From Bacteroidota bacterium (lineage in GTDB: Bacteria > Bacteroidota > Bacteroidia > Chitinophagales > Saprospiraceae), in NCBI GenBank assembly GCA_018222965.1, contig JAAEZH010000032.1:1-62753 (forward strand): a stretch of DNA of 62,753 nucleotides, read 5' to 3'. The translations under genes and the position numbers were made by a program. A model generated the notes under the pieces. It was not told the origin of the DNA and did no database searches. It saw nothing but the letters and a program-made list of their open reading frames with translations. Shown in pieces: positions 37,285-46,469 of this stretch. The stretch's first letter is position 1. Each line of letters starts with the position of its first letter.

Positions 37285-38109
37285 ATGATCTTTTTTAAGA
37301 CCGATGAGGAAATTGAGTTGATGCGTCAGAGCAATCTGCTGGTGTGTAAAACACATGCACATGTAGCAGCTATGATCCGCCCGGGAATTACCGGTGCAGA
37401 TCTGGATCGCGAGGCAGAAACTTTTATTCGGGATCACGGAGCCAGACCAGCCTTTAAAGGCTATAATGGATTTCCGGCTACATTGTGTATTTCGCTCAAT
37501 GAACAAGTCGTGCACGGGATCCCATCCGATCAGGTTCTAAAAGAAGGAGATGTAGTTAGTCTTGATTGTGGCGTAGAGCTGAATGGGTTCTTCGGGGATA
37601 GTGCTTATACCTATCCGATTGGAGATCCGGGAGAAGAGGTGATGAAACTACTGCGGGTTACAAATACTTCTCTGTATAAAGGTATAGAGCAGGCTGTAAC
37701 CGGAAAACGATTAGGTGATATTGGCTTTGCCATCCAGGAGTATGTAGAGCGTCAGAATGGATTTGGTGTCGTACGTGAATTAGTAGGACACGGAATCGGA
37801 CGAAACCTGCATGAGGAACCAGAGGTTCCTAACTATGGTAAGCGAGGCCGGGGCATAAAGTTGAAGGATGGATTGGTGATTGCAATCGAGCCAATGGTAA
37901 ATCTGGGGAAAAAATCGGTAAAACAGGCATCAGATGGCTGGACGGTTATTTCTCGGGATGGAACGGTTTCAGCTCATTATGAGCATTCGATTGCTGTGCG
38001 GGACGGGAAAGCGGATATTTTATCCGATCACTCGATGATTGAAGACGTCGTTCGGAAGAATCCTAACCTTACAGAGGTAGGAGTTTTGAGCGAAGCACTT
38101 TCTGCCTGA
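37285..38109 (+). CDS. map: type I methionine aminopeptidase
   Basis: 274 residues from the ATG at 37285. It removes the initiator Met from new proteins. All five metal ligands of the family are in place: D94 and D105 (DCGVELNGFFGD), H169 (VGHGIGRNLHEEPEVPN), E202 (IEPMVN) and E233 (HYEHSIAV). His78 in VVHGIP is also conserved. It follows secY directly; adk, which often stands between them in other phyla, is absent. Confidence 0.96.
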   Translation: MIFFKTDEEIELMRQSNLLVCKTHAHVAAMIRPGITGADLDREAETFIRDHGARPAFKGYNGFPATLCISLNEQVVHGIPSDQVLKEGDVVSLDCGVELNGFFGDSAYTYPIGDPGEEVMKLLRVTNTSLYKGIEQAVTGKRLGDIGFAIQEYVERQNGFGVVRELVGHGIGRNLHEEPEVPNYGKRGRGIKLKDGLVIAIEPMVNLGKKSVKQASDGWTVISRDGTVSAHYEHSIAVRDGKADILSDHSMIEDVVRKNPNLTEVGVLSEALSA

Positions 38110-38150
38110 TTTTTTGAGGGTTATCAAGAGGATAATTAAATTATTTTCTC

Positions 38151-38158
38151 TATCTTTG
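38151..38158 (+). promoter_or_regulatory. candidate -7 promoter element before infA
   Basis: TATCTTTG, 17 bases ahead of the infA start, fits TAnnTTTG. The preceding region is A/T-rich but lacks a clear TTTG at the right distance. It could give infA and the alpha group a separate start. Confidence 0.4.
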
Positions 38159-38175
38159 CCCTCCGAAATTTGAAT

Positions 38176-38394
38176 ATGGCGAAAAAAAACCTAATAAAGC
38201 AAGACGGAATCATCCAGGAAGCATTGTCTAATGCGATGTTTCGTGTGGAGCTAGAAAATGGGCACACTATTGTGGCCACGATTTCGGGGAAAATGCGGAT
38301 GAATTACATTCGGATTTTGCCTGGAGACAAAGTAGCGGTGGAAATGTCACCCTACGATCTTTCACGCGGTCGTATCACATACAGATACAAGTAA
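38176..38394 (+). CDS. infA: translation initiation factor IF-1
   Basis: 72 residues, a single OB-fold (S1-like) domain that covers the whole protein: [65 protein letters not shown]. It occupies the A site during initiation. It starts at the ATG at 38176; the TTG six bases before is not needed. It lies between map and rpmJ, as in many bacteria. Confidence 0.97.
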   Translation: MAKKNLIKQDGIIQEALSNAMFRVELENGHTIVATISGKMRMNYIRILPGDKVAVEMSPYDLSRGRITYRYK

Positions 38395-38427
38395 GAAGGA
38401 TCGGTTTCGTTTGAAAAACAGAATACC

Positions 38428-38544
38428 ATGAAAGTCAGAGCATCCGTAAAAAAGCGTTCTACTGATTGTAAGATTGTGCGACGCAAAGGACGTGTGTACA
38501 TTATTAATAAGAAGAACCCGAAATTCAAACAACGGCAGGGTTAA
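38428..38544 (+). CDS. rpmJ: 50S ribosomal protein L36, zinc-independent form
   Basis: 38 residues: [20 protein letters not shown], then [10 protein letters not shown] and PKFKQRQG. Of the usual Cys3-His zinc set only one Cys is left; the first is Ser and the last Cys and His positions are Asn/Lys and Phe. So this is a zinc-free (C-minus) L36. Its place between infA and rpsM is standard. Confidence 0.95.
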   Translation: MKVRASVKKRSTDCKIVRRKGRVYIINKKNPKFKQRQG

Positions 38545-38575
38545 TCCCGAAGCTGTTACGTAAATAAATTATCCA

Positions 38576-38953
38576 ATGGCTCGAATTGCAGGCGTTGATC
38601 TACCGAAACACAAGCGAGGCGTAGTTGGCCTAACCTATATCTTCGGTATCGGTAATTCCCGTTCAGGGGAGATTCTCAGCAAAGCTGGGATTGATGAGTC
38701 CGTGAAAGTTCAGGATTGGACGGATGAGAATATCCGTACTATTTCCCGTATCGTTCAGGATGAGTATACAGTAGAAGGAGAACTTCGGTCTGAAGTACAA
38801 ACCAACATCAAGCGATTGATGGATATTGGTTGCTATCGTGGGCTTCGCCACCGTAGAGGTCTCCCCGTTCGTGGACAACGGACACAAACCAATGCCCGTA
38901 CCCGGAAAGGGAAACGGAAAACGGTTGCTAACAAGAAAAAAGTAACCAAGTAA
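38576..38953 (+). CDS. rpsM: 30S ribosomal protein S13
   Basis: 125 residues. It opens with [26 protein letters not shown] and has [33 protein letters not shown] near the end, both S13 hallmarks. It contacts the P-site tRNA and the 50S subunit. It lies 31 bp after rpmJ and 34 bp before rpsK. Confidence 0.97.
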   Translation: MARIAGVDLPKHKRGVVGLTYIFGIGNSRSGEILSKAGIDESVKVQDWTDENIRTISRIVQDEYTVEGELRSEVQTNIKRLMDIGCYRGLRHRRGLPVRGQRTQTNARTRKGKRKTVANKKKVTK

Positions 38954-38987
38954 TCCTTAATCTGGAATACCTTCAAATCGCAATATA

Positions 38988-39383
38988 ATGGCTAAAGGAA
39001 GAAAGTCGGTTAAAGCCAAGAAGAGAAAAGTACGTGTGGAGCCGGAAGGCCTGGTTTATATCAAAGCCAGCTTCAATAATATCATTATCTCCCTGACAAA
39101 CAAAGGGGGCGACGTGATATCCTGGGCATCTGCTGGTAAAGCAGGTTTCCGCGGTTCTAAAAAGAATACGCCTTATGCAGCACAAGTTGCTGCCTCTGAT
39201 GCTGCGCGTGTAGCATATGATTCAGGCATGCGTACAGCAGAAGTTTTCGTAAAAGGTCCTGGTTCCGGACGTGAAGCTGCAATTAGAGCAATTGACAACG
39301 CAGGAATTAAGATCTCAAAGATTCGCGACGTAACGCCGGTACCGCACAACGGATGCCGCCCGCCTAAACGCCGCCGCGTCTAA
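38988..39383 (+). CDS. rpsK: 30S ribosomal protein S11
   Basis: 131 residues. S11 features are [42 protein letters not shown] and the C-terminal [18 protein letters not shown]. It lines the mRNA exit channel of the 30S platform. It sits between rpsM and rpsD in the normal alpha order. Confidence 0.97.
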   Translation: MAKGRKSVKAKKRKVRVEPEGLVYIKASFNNIIISLTNKGGDVISWASAGKAGFRGSKKNTPYAAQVAASDAARVAYDSGMRTAEVFVKGPGSGREAAIRAIDNAGIKISKIRDVTPVPHNGCRPPKRRRV

Positions 39384-39431
39384 TCTGATTTATTCAAATA
39401 TTCATTCAACGAGCTAAGGAAAGTAGTTGAG

Positions 39432-40043
39432 ATGGCAAGATATACTGGACCAAAAACTAAAAAAGCGCGCGCCCTCGGCGAGCCAATCTTCGGATATAGC
39501 AAGGCCTTCGAAAAGAAGAAGTATCGCCCTGGTATGCACGGCAACTCTCGTCGCCGTCGCCAGAAGTCTGATTACGCCCTGCAATTGCTGGAGAAGCAAA
39601 AAGCAAAGTACACGTATGGTGTACTCGAACGTCAGTTCCGCAATCTGTTTGAATCAGCCAGCCGTAAAGGTGGTGTAACGGGTGAGGTATTGCTCCAATT
39701 CCTGGAAGCACGCCTCGACAATGTAGTGTTCCGTTTGGGACTCGCACCTACCCGTCGCGCTGCACGTCAGCTGGTCAACCATAAACATGTTGTGTTAAAC
39801 GGAGTTTTAAACAACATCCCGTCTACTCAACTGCGTCCTGGCGATATCATTGCAGTTCGGGGTAAATCCCAGGGATTGCAAGTCGTTCGCGATAGTGTCA
39901 GCAATAAATCTGACGTTCGCAAGTTCGGCTGGTTGGAATTCAATCCGGACAAGATGGAAGGGGCTTTCCTCAACTATCCTGAGCGGGAAGAAATTCCAGA
40001 AAAGATCAACGAACAGTTGATCGTTGAATTGTACTCGAAGTAA
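39432..40043 (+). CDS. rpsD: 30S ribosomal protein S4
   Basis: 203 residues. Signatures are [21 protein letters not shown], the basic [39 protein letters not shown] and the S4 RNA-binding domain [31 protein letters not shown]. The N-terminus has no zinc-binding Cys set. S4 starts 30S body assembly. It is followed by a structured 148-bp spacer. Confidence 0.97.
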   Translation: MARYTGPKTKKARALGEPIFGYSKAFEKKKYRPGMHGNSRRRRQKSDYALQLLEKQKAKYTYGVLERQFRNLFESASRKGGVTGEVLLQFLEARLDNVVFRLGLAPTRRAARQLVNHKHVVLNGVLNNIPSTQLRPGDIIAVRGKSQGLQVVRDSVSNKSDVRKFGWLEFNPDKMEGAFLNYPEREEIPEKINEQLIVELYSK

Positions 40044-40052
40044 TCGATCGCT

Positions 40053-40142
40053 GCTGGAGTGACGACTCCAGCTTGTTTATACAACCAGGTAGCGGCTGTC
40101 TGAAGTTTCCGGTCAACGGAAAATATACTTCAGACAACCGCT
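40053..40142. promoter_or_regulatory. two strong hairpins between rpsD and rpoA
   Basis: First, GCTGGAGT-GACG-ACTCCAGC, a perfect 8-bp stem at 40053-40072, followed by TTGTTTAT. Second, AGCGGCTGTCTGAAGT (40091-40106) pairs with ACTTCAGACAACCGCT (40127-40142) at 15 of 16 positions, and its loop contains an inner TTCCG/CGGAA stem. Both lie in the rpsD-rpoA spacer, where mRNA processing, attenuation or an S4 binding site could act. Confidence 0.6.
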
Positions 40143-40191
40143 GCCCTTGTTTCGTATAAGGAGCACCGGTTTAGCTCAAAAAACTTCATCT

Positions 40192-41211
40192 ATGTCTACA
40201 AAGACTATTTCTACGAGTGTACTGAATTTCCAAAAACCTGACAAAATTGTTCTGCAAAAAGCAGATGATTTTGAAGGTACATTTGAATTTAAGCCGCTCG
40301 AACCCGGCTTCGGCCAAACTGTAGGAAACTCGCTCCGCCGAGTTCTGCTTTCTTCACTGGAGGGATTCGCTATCTCTGCAGTTCGTATCGCAGGTGTTGA
40401 CCACGAATTCGCCAGCATCCGCGGTGTAGTAGAAGATGTCGTTGACATCATTCTCAACCTCAAACAAGTTCGCCTCAAACAGGTGATGCAGGATGATGAT
40501 CTCGTATCTGAAAAGATCTATCTGACGATCACCGGCAAGGAAGAATTCCATGCAGGCGATATTGAAGAACATACCAATATTTTCCAGGTAATGAACAAAG
40601 ACCTGCTCATTTGTAGCATGGAGCCTTCTGTAAACCTGGAAATTGAATTTACCGTTTCCAAAGGTCGCGGTTATGTGGCAGCTGATGAAAACCTGCCTAA
40701 AGACGCCCCGATTGGCGTGATTCCAATCGACGCTATCTACACGCCTATCAAGAATGTAGCTTACAAGATTGAAAATACCCGTGTAGGACAGCGCACCGAC
40801 TACGAAAAACTGACCATCAATGTAACTACTGATGGTACCATCCACCCGGAAGAAGCAATCAAAGACGCTTCCCGGATTCTCATCCAACACCTCATGCTCA
40901 TCACCGATGAGAACATTACTTTCGATGATGCCGTGAGCCGTCAGGATGATATCGTGGATGAACACATCCTACACATGCGGAAACTCCTCAAGACTTCCCT
41001 GGAAGATCTGGATCTCTCCGTGCGTGCATACAATTGCTTGAAAGCAGCAAAGATCAATACCCTGGCAGAACTCGTGAAGTATGATACCCATGAGTTGCTT
41101 AAGTTCCGGAACTTCGGTAAGAAGTCTCTGGTTGAGATCGAAGAATTGCTGCAGGACAAAGGCCTTACCTTTGGTATGGACCTGTCCAAGTACAAACTGG
41201 ATGAAGAATAG
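40192..41211 (+). CDS. rpoA: DNA-directed RNA polymerase subunit alpha
   Basis: 339 residues from the ATG at 40192; an upstream TTG would add 15 residues from the spacer stem and is rejected. The N-terminal domain has the dimer motif FKPLEPGFGQTVGNSLRRVLLSSLEGFAI. The C-terminal domain (DLDLSVRAYNCLKAAKINTLAELV, LKFRNFGKKSLVEIEELL) contacts promoter DNA and regulators. It lies 148 bp after rpsD and 94 bp before rplQ. Confidence 0.97.
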   Translation: MSTKTISTSVLNFQKPDKIVLQKADDFEGTFEFKPLEPGFGQTVGNSLRRVLLSSLEGFAISAVRIAGVDHEFASIRGVVEDVVDIILNLKQVRLKQVMQDDDLVSEKIYLTITGKEEFHAGDIEEHTNIFQVMNKDLLICSMEPSVNLEIEFTVSKGRGYVAADENLPKDAPIGVIPIDAIYTPIKNVAYKIENTRVGQRTDYEKLTINVTTDGTIHPEEAIKDASRILIQHLMLITDENITFDDAVSRQDDIVDEHILHMRKLLKTSLEDLDLSVRAYNCLKAAKINTLAELVKYDTHELLKFRNFGKKSLVEIEELLQDKGLTFGMDLSKYKLDEE

Positions 41212-41305
41212 TCCAATTTTCGCGAAAGCGTAAATAATTATTGCAATTACCGTTTGCCAATAAGCGAATAGTGTTGCGAAGTTCCTAATTACAAAACAGA
41301 ATCTA

Positions 41306-41794
41306 ATGCGTCACGCAAAGAAGTTCAACCACCTGGGCCGGAAAGCCGGACACCGCAAGGCACTCTTGCAAAACATGTCAATTGCATTGATTAAGCACAA
41401 GCGTATCAATACAACCCTTGCGAAAGCCAAAGCGCTTCGAGTACACCTCGAGCCGATTATTACAAAGTCTAAATCCAACTCCATGCATTCTCGCCGGGTG
41501 GTATTCAGCTACCTGCAAGACAAAGAAGCAGTAACTGAACTCTTCGGGCCGATCGCAGAAAAAGTTGCAAATCGACCAGGTGGTTACCTGCGGGTGATCA
41601 AAACCGGTTTCCGTCAGGGCGATGCCGCGGAAATGGCAATGATCGAATTTGTGGACTATAATGATGTATACAGCACCAAGGACACTAAAACTGGTGGTGG
41701 CCGTAAGCGCCGTCGCTCACGTCGTGGTGGAGGTAGCAAAAAGCAAGCTGCACCAGCTGCTAAACCAGCTGCTAAAGCGGAAGAGGAAGAATAA
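41306..41794 (+). CDS. rplQ: 50S ribosomal protein L17 with low-complexity C-terminal tail
   Basis: 162 residues, about 35 more than E. coli. The core is standard ([44 protein letters not shown]). From residue 131 there is a basic Gly/Arg/Lys stretch and then an Ala/Pro/Lys repeat ([15 protein letters not shown]). It is the last gene of the superoperon and is followed at once by a strong terminator. Confidence 0.96.
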   Translation: MRHAKKFNHLGRKAGHRKALLQNMSIALIKHKRINTTLAKAKALRVHLEPIITKSKSNSMHSRRVVFSYLQDKEAVTELFGPIAEKVANRPGGYLRVIKTGFRQGDAAEMAMIEFVDYNDVYSTKDTKTGGGRKRRRSRRGGGSKKQAAPAAKPAAKAEEEE

Positions 41795-41820
41795 TTTTCT
41801 CTTTGCACATCATCAAAATA

Positions 41821-41853
41821 AAAGGCCAGTTGTTCTTCAACTGGCCTTTTTTT
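41821..41853. terminator. bidirectional Rho-independent terminator closing the ribosomal superoperon
   Basis: A 12-bp stem AAAGGCCAGTTG / CAACTGGCCTTT around a 5-base loop, followed by a run of eight T on the plus strand and preceded by an A run for the minus strand. It serves rplQ (plus) and the convergent gene at 41853-43259 (minus). Confidence 0.9.
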
Positions 41854-43259
41854 TATCCCAGATCTGCGAGAATCATTGACCAAAGCGTCTCATAGGGTAC
41901 AAGTTCAATCTCGTGGAGTTCTCTTGCAATAGCGGGAGGCGTGTTTTCCAGTTTTCGTTGCCAACTCTTCACCCGCTTTTCCAATCGCATCGGGTGAAAT
42001 CCCGCTTTGGGTAATTGTAAAACCATTTTTATAAAATATCGACTACGCCGATGCGCTTTTCCGCGCAGATGCCTGTTGGCATATTTTTCAATGGCCTCCG
42101 CTCTGTCTATAATCTGATCGTATTTTTTATGCCGCAACAAAAAAAGGATCTGAATTACCAAAATGGTCACATTATAACCCTGCTTGTCCTGGCTTAATGT
42201 AGGAACTTCATTAAGAAAACGGCCCAGTCGAAAGGTCGATTTTTGCAATGCCTGCTCCAGGTAATGCAAAAAAGCTTCTACAATTCGCCAGATTTCCCGA
42301 TCAGTGGAATACAATTTTTCAAATGCCGGATGCTGTACCGCTTCCTCCCAATGGCAACGTGCTTCTACCGTTTTACTGTTGCGTAAACACAAAATACATT
42401 GAAGCTCTTTTAGCTTAAACCAATTGCTATTGCCCTTGAGAAGCATCTGATCCAAATCTTCTATGTACTCCTCGCTGTCTTCATAAAGCTCCAACTGAAT
42501 CTTACAGGCAATCAGTTGAAATAAATAAATTCGGATATATGATGCCGGAGTATTTGGCTTTCGCCGAAAGTGCGAAATGGCCTCCAGGCAGCTTTCGGCT
42601 GTTTTTTCATAATCGTTTAAAGTCATGTATTTAACAACCTGAATAAAACGCAGGCGATGTTGCAGTTTCAGGGAGTGCTCGGTAGCGGGTATGCGATTTA
42701 GCTCTGCTTCATAAACGGCTGTTTTTTGCGCCATGCTTTTTCGGGATTCCCGGTTCGACTTATAGAGGTATAACAAATCTTCCAGCCAGGCATCCGCCAT
42801 CGACTCCGCATGAAAAAGCCGGAGTTTCTCTTCAGACTTTTGATGGTAATAACGATACATCCCGGGTTTTCGCTCCAGTGCACTATAATGATGCCTGAGC
42901 AATTGGGCAGCCTGCAAAGCTGTATTGGTGTCATCCCGTTGATCGCTTTTGCGAAATACCCTTTTTAGCAATCCAACTGCTGAGTGTCTGGCTCCCAAAT
43001 AGAGTAAAAAACGAGCAGCCATCATCTCTCGTTGAATGGCAAAAAATTGAGAATCCATTCTTTGCTGTCCACTATTTTTGATTCGAATAGTAAGCAAGCT
43101 GCATATCAATTGATTTCGTAGCCTGGCTTTATACTGAGATAATCGACTACTGCTGCATTTCTTGTCCGGTTTTTTTAAAGCAAAACCGGTATCGGGGGAC
43201 AGCTCAAAAGAAAGATCTTTCCTTCCGAGCAGGCTCCGGATTTCTTTAAAGGTTTCCAT
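41853..43259 (-). CDS. long all-helical protein of unknown function
   Basis: 468 residues, no signal peptide or membrane segment, very rich in Leu, Arg, Lys, Glu and Tyr. Almost the whole length is predicted helical by eye, with paired-helix patterns (FLLYLGARHSAVGLLKRVF, VVKYMTLNDYEKTAESCLEAISHF, DQIIDRAEAIEKYA) reminiscent of TPR-type solenoids, but no canonical TPR could be aligned. It is probably cytoplasmic. It converges on rplQ, sharing its terminator, and stands next to the exported block. A dispersed repeat encodes HFRRKPN. Function is not assigned. Confidence 0.75.
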   Translation of the reverse strand: METFKEIRSLLGRKDLSFELSPDTGFALKKPDKKCSSSRLSQYKARLRNQLICSLLTIRIKNSGQQRMDSQFFAIQREMMAARFLLYLGARHSAVGLLKRVFRKSDQRDDTNTALQAAQLLRHHYSALERKPGMYRYYHQKSEEKLRLFHAESMADAWLEDLLYLYKSNRESRKSMAQKTAVYEAELNRIPATEHSLKLQHRLRFIQVVKYMTLNDYEKTAESCLEAISHFRRKPNTPASYIRIYLFQLIACKIQLELYEDSEEYIEDLDQMLLKGNSNWFKLKELQCILCLRNSKTVEARCHWEEAVQHPAFEKLYSTDREIWRIVEAFLHYLEQALQKSTFRLGRFLNEVPTLSQDKQGYNVTILVIQILFLLRHKKYDQIIDRAEAIEKYANRHLRGKAHRRSRYFIKMVLQLPKAGFHPMRLEKRVKSWQRKLENTPPAIARELHEIELVPYETLWSMILADLG

Positions 43260-43831
43260 AGCTGTGGTTGCAATTTGAGTTTAATGCTGCTCAACAGGAT
43301 TCCCATTGGCATTATTAAGCTAGGAAATTGAGGGCGTTTTCAAAAATGTAATCCGTTTGAATGCTCCAATAAAGCTGAAACCCGAGCTTAGAATTGAAAT
43401 TAATAAGTAATTGATTATCTGTAATTTAGGTTTGTTTTTCAATAAAAATGACTGAAAAAGACGCCTAAATATTCACAAATGATTGTCCAGTGTAAAGGAG
43501 CAAACAGCTGCTACATTTGAGTCATACGAAAACAAAACGAAAAGCTATGAAAAAGAAAAAAAACACCTTTAAGGGGCGTTCATGCCACCTTATTTGCCAC
43601 TCGGTAAAACAGTCTATCATCATTGAGGATGAAAAGATTGCTTAAAAATACCACCACCATCATATAGAGCTTTGACACCCAAGAGGGCAGGATCAGGCGA
43701 TTGGACGGCCGGAGTCGATTTTAGAGGGGTCAATCCGGCCATGGAATGAGGATTGCTGGAATTTGGTGAGATCGCTATCCTGTTCCTCTTTTGGGTCAAA
43801 AAAAAATTATTCAAACCTAAATACCAATGTC
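43260..43831. other. 570-bp divergent region before the exported-protein block
   Basis: A/T-rich at the left. It contains a TACATTTG element at 43512-43519 that fits the -7 consensus and a possible 32-codon ORF at 43547-43645. The right part (43660-43760) is GC-richer with GGATTGACCCCT-like words and no ORF that fits a known family. It probably holds the promoter of the exported block. Confidence 0.5.
43547..43645 (+). CDS. possible 32-residue peptide
   Basis: An ATG 28 bases after a TACATTTG promoter-like element opens a short frame with a basic start (MKKKKNTFKGRS), a Cys-His-x3-Cys-His pattern (CHLICH) and an acidic end (IIEDEKIA). It matches nothing I know. It may be a leader peptide or an accidental frame; the CH..CH pattern could bind a metal. 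Confidence 0.3.
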   Translation: MKKKKNTFKGRSCHLICHSVKQSIIIEDEKIA

Positions 43832-45274
43832 ATGAAGCGGATATTGAACCAAGTGTGGCTTGCGGGCCTGTGTGTGATAACATTGAATGTGGTACATGCA
43901 CAAAACAGTACAACCTATAGAGGTTTATCAAATGAAAATGGAATCCTTCGTTTTGAATCCCAAATGCGTTTTGATGAGATTATCGAAGATTTGCGCCGGG
44001 AATCAGCAGAATATGCAGCAACACATCAGGAAGAAGAATGGCCCTGTCATATAGATGATCCGGTGCTGGAAAACTTTGAATCTGATTTGGGATTTACGTC
44101 CCTGCGGAAAACAGAACTACTTAGGGAATGTAGCCTGCTGGACCGGGGCTCCAAACCGGAGAATCTGCCCCAAACGCGATTTCCAGATCCCTTTTTATCC
44201 ACGCTTTTGAATGAAAAGGCACAGGTGAAAATTGGAGGAGATATTATTTACATCGTTTCCGACGATCTGTCCTACTTAATAAAAGGCGGTAGTCGGACTA
44301 CCCTTAACCAATTGGAAGCCGGAGCAAACCCCTGGCAATTTCCAGAGGTGGAAATAAGTATGGTGGGAGGAGATTGCTCGGCAAACTTTACAGTCAATGC
44401 CAGCCAGAATTCAAATACCGTAAACCTGAATTACAACGGGCAGCCTCTTGTTGGCGTAGATTTTCTCTGGGAATTTGGAGATGGTGCCACTTCTACACTC
44501 GAAAACCCAAGCCATACTTTTGTCAGCGATGGAGAATATGAAATTTGCCTGAATATTGAGGTGTCGGGTGAGAGCCCGTGTGTGGATCGGGTTTGTAAGA
44601 AAGTAGTTGTCGGGGACGATTTCTGTGTAGCTGCCTTTATCTACAACGAAACGGGAAGCCCCGGGCAAATATGCTTTTCTGACGCCAGCAATATTATTGA
44701 GGATGTGGTGAGCTGGGAATGGAACTTTGGGGATGGATCTTCATCCGATGAGCAGAATCCCTGCCATACTTATACCTGCGACAAGACCTATTATGCTACG
44801 CTGACGATTACCACAGTTTCGGGCTGTTCTTCCACTTTCTTCCTGCCTGTTTTTGTTAACTCCAACAATTGCTGTGGCTGGAAAGCATCCAATGATGGAT
44901 ATATCGAATACAATAACGGGGCCAACAGGATTTATTACTACCAGGCCCAGATAAGCCTTCCCTGGTTCTTTTTCAATAAGGTCGTTGCCACCCAGATCAA
45001 TTACAAGAAGAAATCAAACGGCAAATGGAAGCGATCTAAAGCCGAATTAAAAATCACCCTTGATGGCGATGTTTATTTGAAGGGATCAGCGGGTTGTAAA
45101 TGTCAAAACCCATACCCGCTGGATTATACCGATTCCAAATATGGAAAATCGCTTACAGTCCTTCGATCAATAGGGAAGGGCTTTAAAGCAAAAATTGGCG
45201 AAGAGTGGAATGCAGCCTACAAGGTGAATAACAATCTGATTCACGATCAGGATATCACGGTGACATGTGACTAA
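43832..45274 (+). CDS. exported protein with two PKD domains
   Basis: 480 residues from the ATG at 43832, which gives a clear signal peptide (cleavage after VHAQ); an upstream frame extension would bury it. Residues 24-170 are not recognised. Two PKD (polycystic-kidney-disease) beta-sandwich domains follow, marked by WEFGDGATSTLENPSHTF (213-230) and WEWNFGDGSSSDEQNPCHTY (295-314). A Cys- and Lys-rich C-terminal region of about 125 residues has many Tyr/Lys/Trp (GCKCQNPYPLDY). No T9SS sorting domain is obvious. It is the first gene of the exported block, with the next gene starting about 100 bp later. Confidence 0.8.
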   Translation: MKRILNQVWLAGLCVITLNVVHAQNSTTYRGLSNENGILRFESQMRFDEIIEDLRRESAEYAATHQEEEWPCHIDDPVLENFESDLGFTSLRKTELLRECSLLDRGSKPENLPQTRFPDPFLSTLLNEKAQVKIGGDIIYIVSDDLSYLIKGGSRTTLNQLEAGANPWQFPEVEISMVGGDCSANFTVNASQNSNTVNLNYNGQPLVGVDFLWEFGDGATSTLENPSHTFVSDGEYEICLNIEVSGESPCVDRVCKKVVVGDDFCVAAFIYNETGSPGQICFSDASNIIEDVVSWEWNFGDGSSSDEQNPCHTYTCDKTYYATLTITTVSGCSSTFFLPVFVNSNNCCGWKASNDGYIEYNNGANRIYYYQAQISLPWFFFNKVVATQINYKKKSNGKWKRSKAELKITLDGDVYLKGSAGCKCQNPYPLDYTDSKYGKSLTVLRSIGKGFKAKIGEEWNAAYKVNNNLIHDQDITVTCD

Positions 45275-45374
45275 GAATTTATTGCTCCGGGGTGCCTACT
45301 ACTGTCGATTTGTAACCTGCGGAAAGCCCATTTATACTCCGGAGCTTTTTTCTCCAATCAATAAATCAAATCAA

Positions 45375-46469
45375 ATGAAATATCTGAATATCCTGATACT
45401 CTTGTTATCCTTCGTGGTGGTTCGGGGGCAAAATGTTCCCGACCGCCTTTTTGACACCCAAATGGAAGAACTGGCCGGTATTTTTGCCGAACTCACCCGC
45501 TCAGATCCTGCCTTCAATGATCTGGTGAAAACCCGGACCGCCCTGCGTTTTGATGGTGATTACAATTTTCTGATTAATCCGGCTCTTCGCCTGCCCCTGA
45601 CCGACGGACAAACATTGGAATCAAAAATTCGGCAGGAAACTGAAAATGAGGATGCTTTGATCGGGTTCATTCAAGGGCATCCCAGACTCCAATTGGCCAT
45701 CCCAGTCGATTTTGAAAGCTGGAATGGGGTAAATGCCCTGCCGGTCTCCTGGTTTACGGCTCAATTAAATGAAAGTACCGATACCCGGATCGCGTGCATT
45801 TTTCCGGATGGTCAGCGTGGATGGTTGTCCCTACTAATCGAACCAGATTATCCCGTACTGGTATTGAGTATCAATGAGCGTACAGATGCACAGGGCAATT
45901 TACTGCCCGTTCTTGGCTCCGGTGATGGCGGCGGCGGCGACGATAATGGCGACGATGACTGGGATGATTGGGACGATGACCCCTGTTACGGTCCGGACGG
46001 GGCCTGGCAATACCTGGAAAACATGAACTGCCTGAACCTTAATGCCATCGAACACTGGATAAGTGGTGCACCGGAAGTACAGTTCATTTTTAAAAAGGAA
46101 AACAACCAAAGTTTACTCAACGGGGAATGGGGTACGATCATCGTTCCGCCAAAGCGGAAAGACGTAGACAATACCTGGTTTAATATTGGAGCCACCCTTT
46201 TCAGGTGGTCTCAGGATGGCGGCGGCGGGCTGCCAGCTATTGGTCCCTACTGTTTCGTGTTTGTCAATGAAAGAGACAATGGAACACTGGTCAATCTGCC
46301 CATATCGGTGGAAGTAACCACCCCGGCAGGCATTAGTGTGAGTGTGGATCTAACGGTGCATATCACCGATAAAGATGAGATCATTGGTACCCTGCCGGCT
46401 TATTTTATTGACTGCAATCACTTTACCTATAATCCCGGTATACTCAAGTTTAGGATGTACCGACAATGA
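45375..46469 (+). CDS. exported protein with Gly/Asp-rich linker, function unknown
   Basis: 364 residues from the ATG at 45375, giving a signal peptide (MKYLNILILLL to VVVRGQ). An N-terminal region of 160 residues is followed by a linker at 181-203 made almost only of Gly, Asp and Trp (GSGDGGGGDDNGDDDWDDWDDD), and then a C-terminal domain of 160 residues rich in beta-strand patterns. The Asp run could bind calcium. No family recognised. Its stop overlaps the start of the next gene by 4 bases (ATGA), which shows tight coupling. Confidence 0.75.
   Translation: MKYLNILILLLSFVVVRGQNVPDRLFDTQMEELAGIFAELTRSDPAFNDLVKTRTALRFDGDYNFLINPALRLPLTDGQTLESKIRQETENEDALIGFIQGHPRLQLAIPVDFESWNGVNALPVSWFTAQLNESTDTRIACIFPDGQRGWLSLLIEPDYPVLVLSINERTDAQGNLLPVLGSGDGGGGDDNGDDDWDDWDDDPCYGPDGAWQYLENMNCLNLNAIEHWISGAPEVQFIFKKENNQSLLNGEWGTIIVPPKRKDVDNTWFNIGATLFRWSQDGGGGLPAIGPYCFVFVNERDNGTLVNLPISVEVTTPAGISVSVDLTVHITDKDEIIGTLPAYFIDCNHFTYNPGILKFRMYRQ

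Noticed and set aside
43260-43831. tRNA or other structured RNA gene in this and other long spacers
   Set aside because: No GTTCRANNC arm or cloverleaf pairing was found by eye in any spacer of the window.
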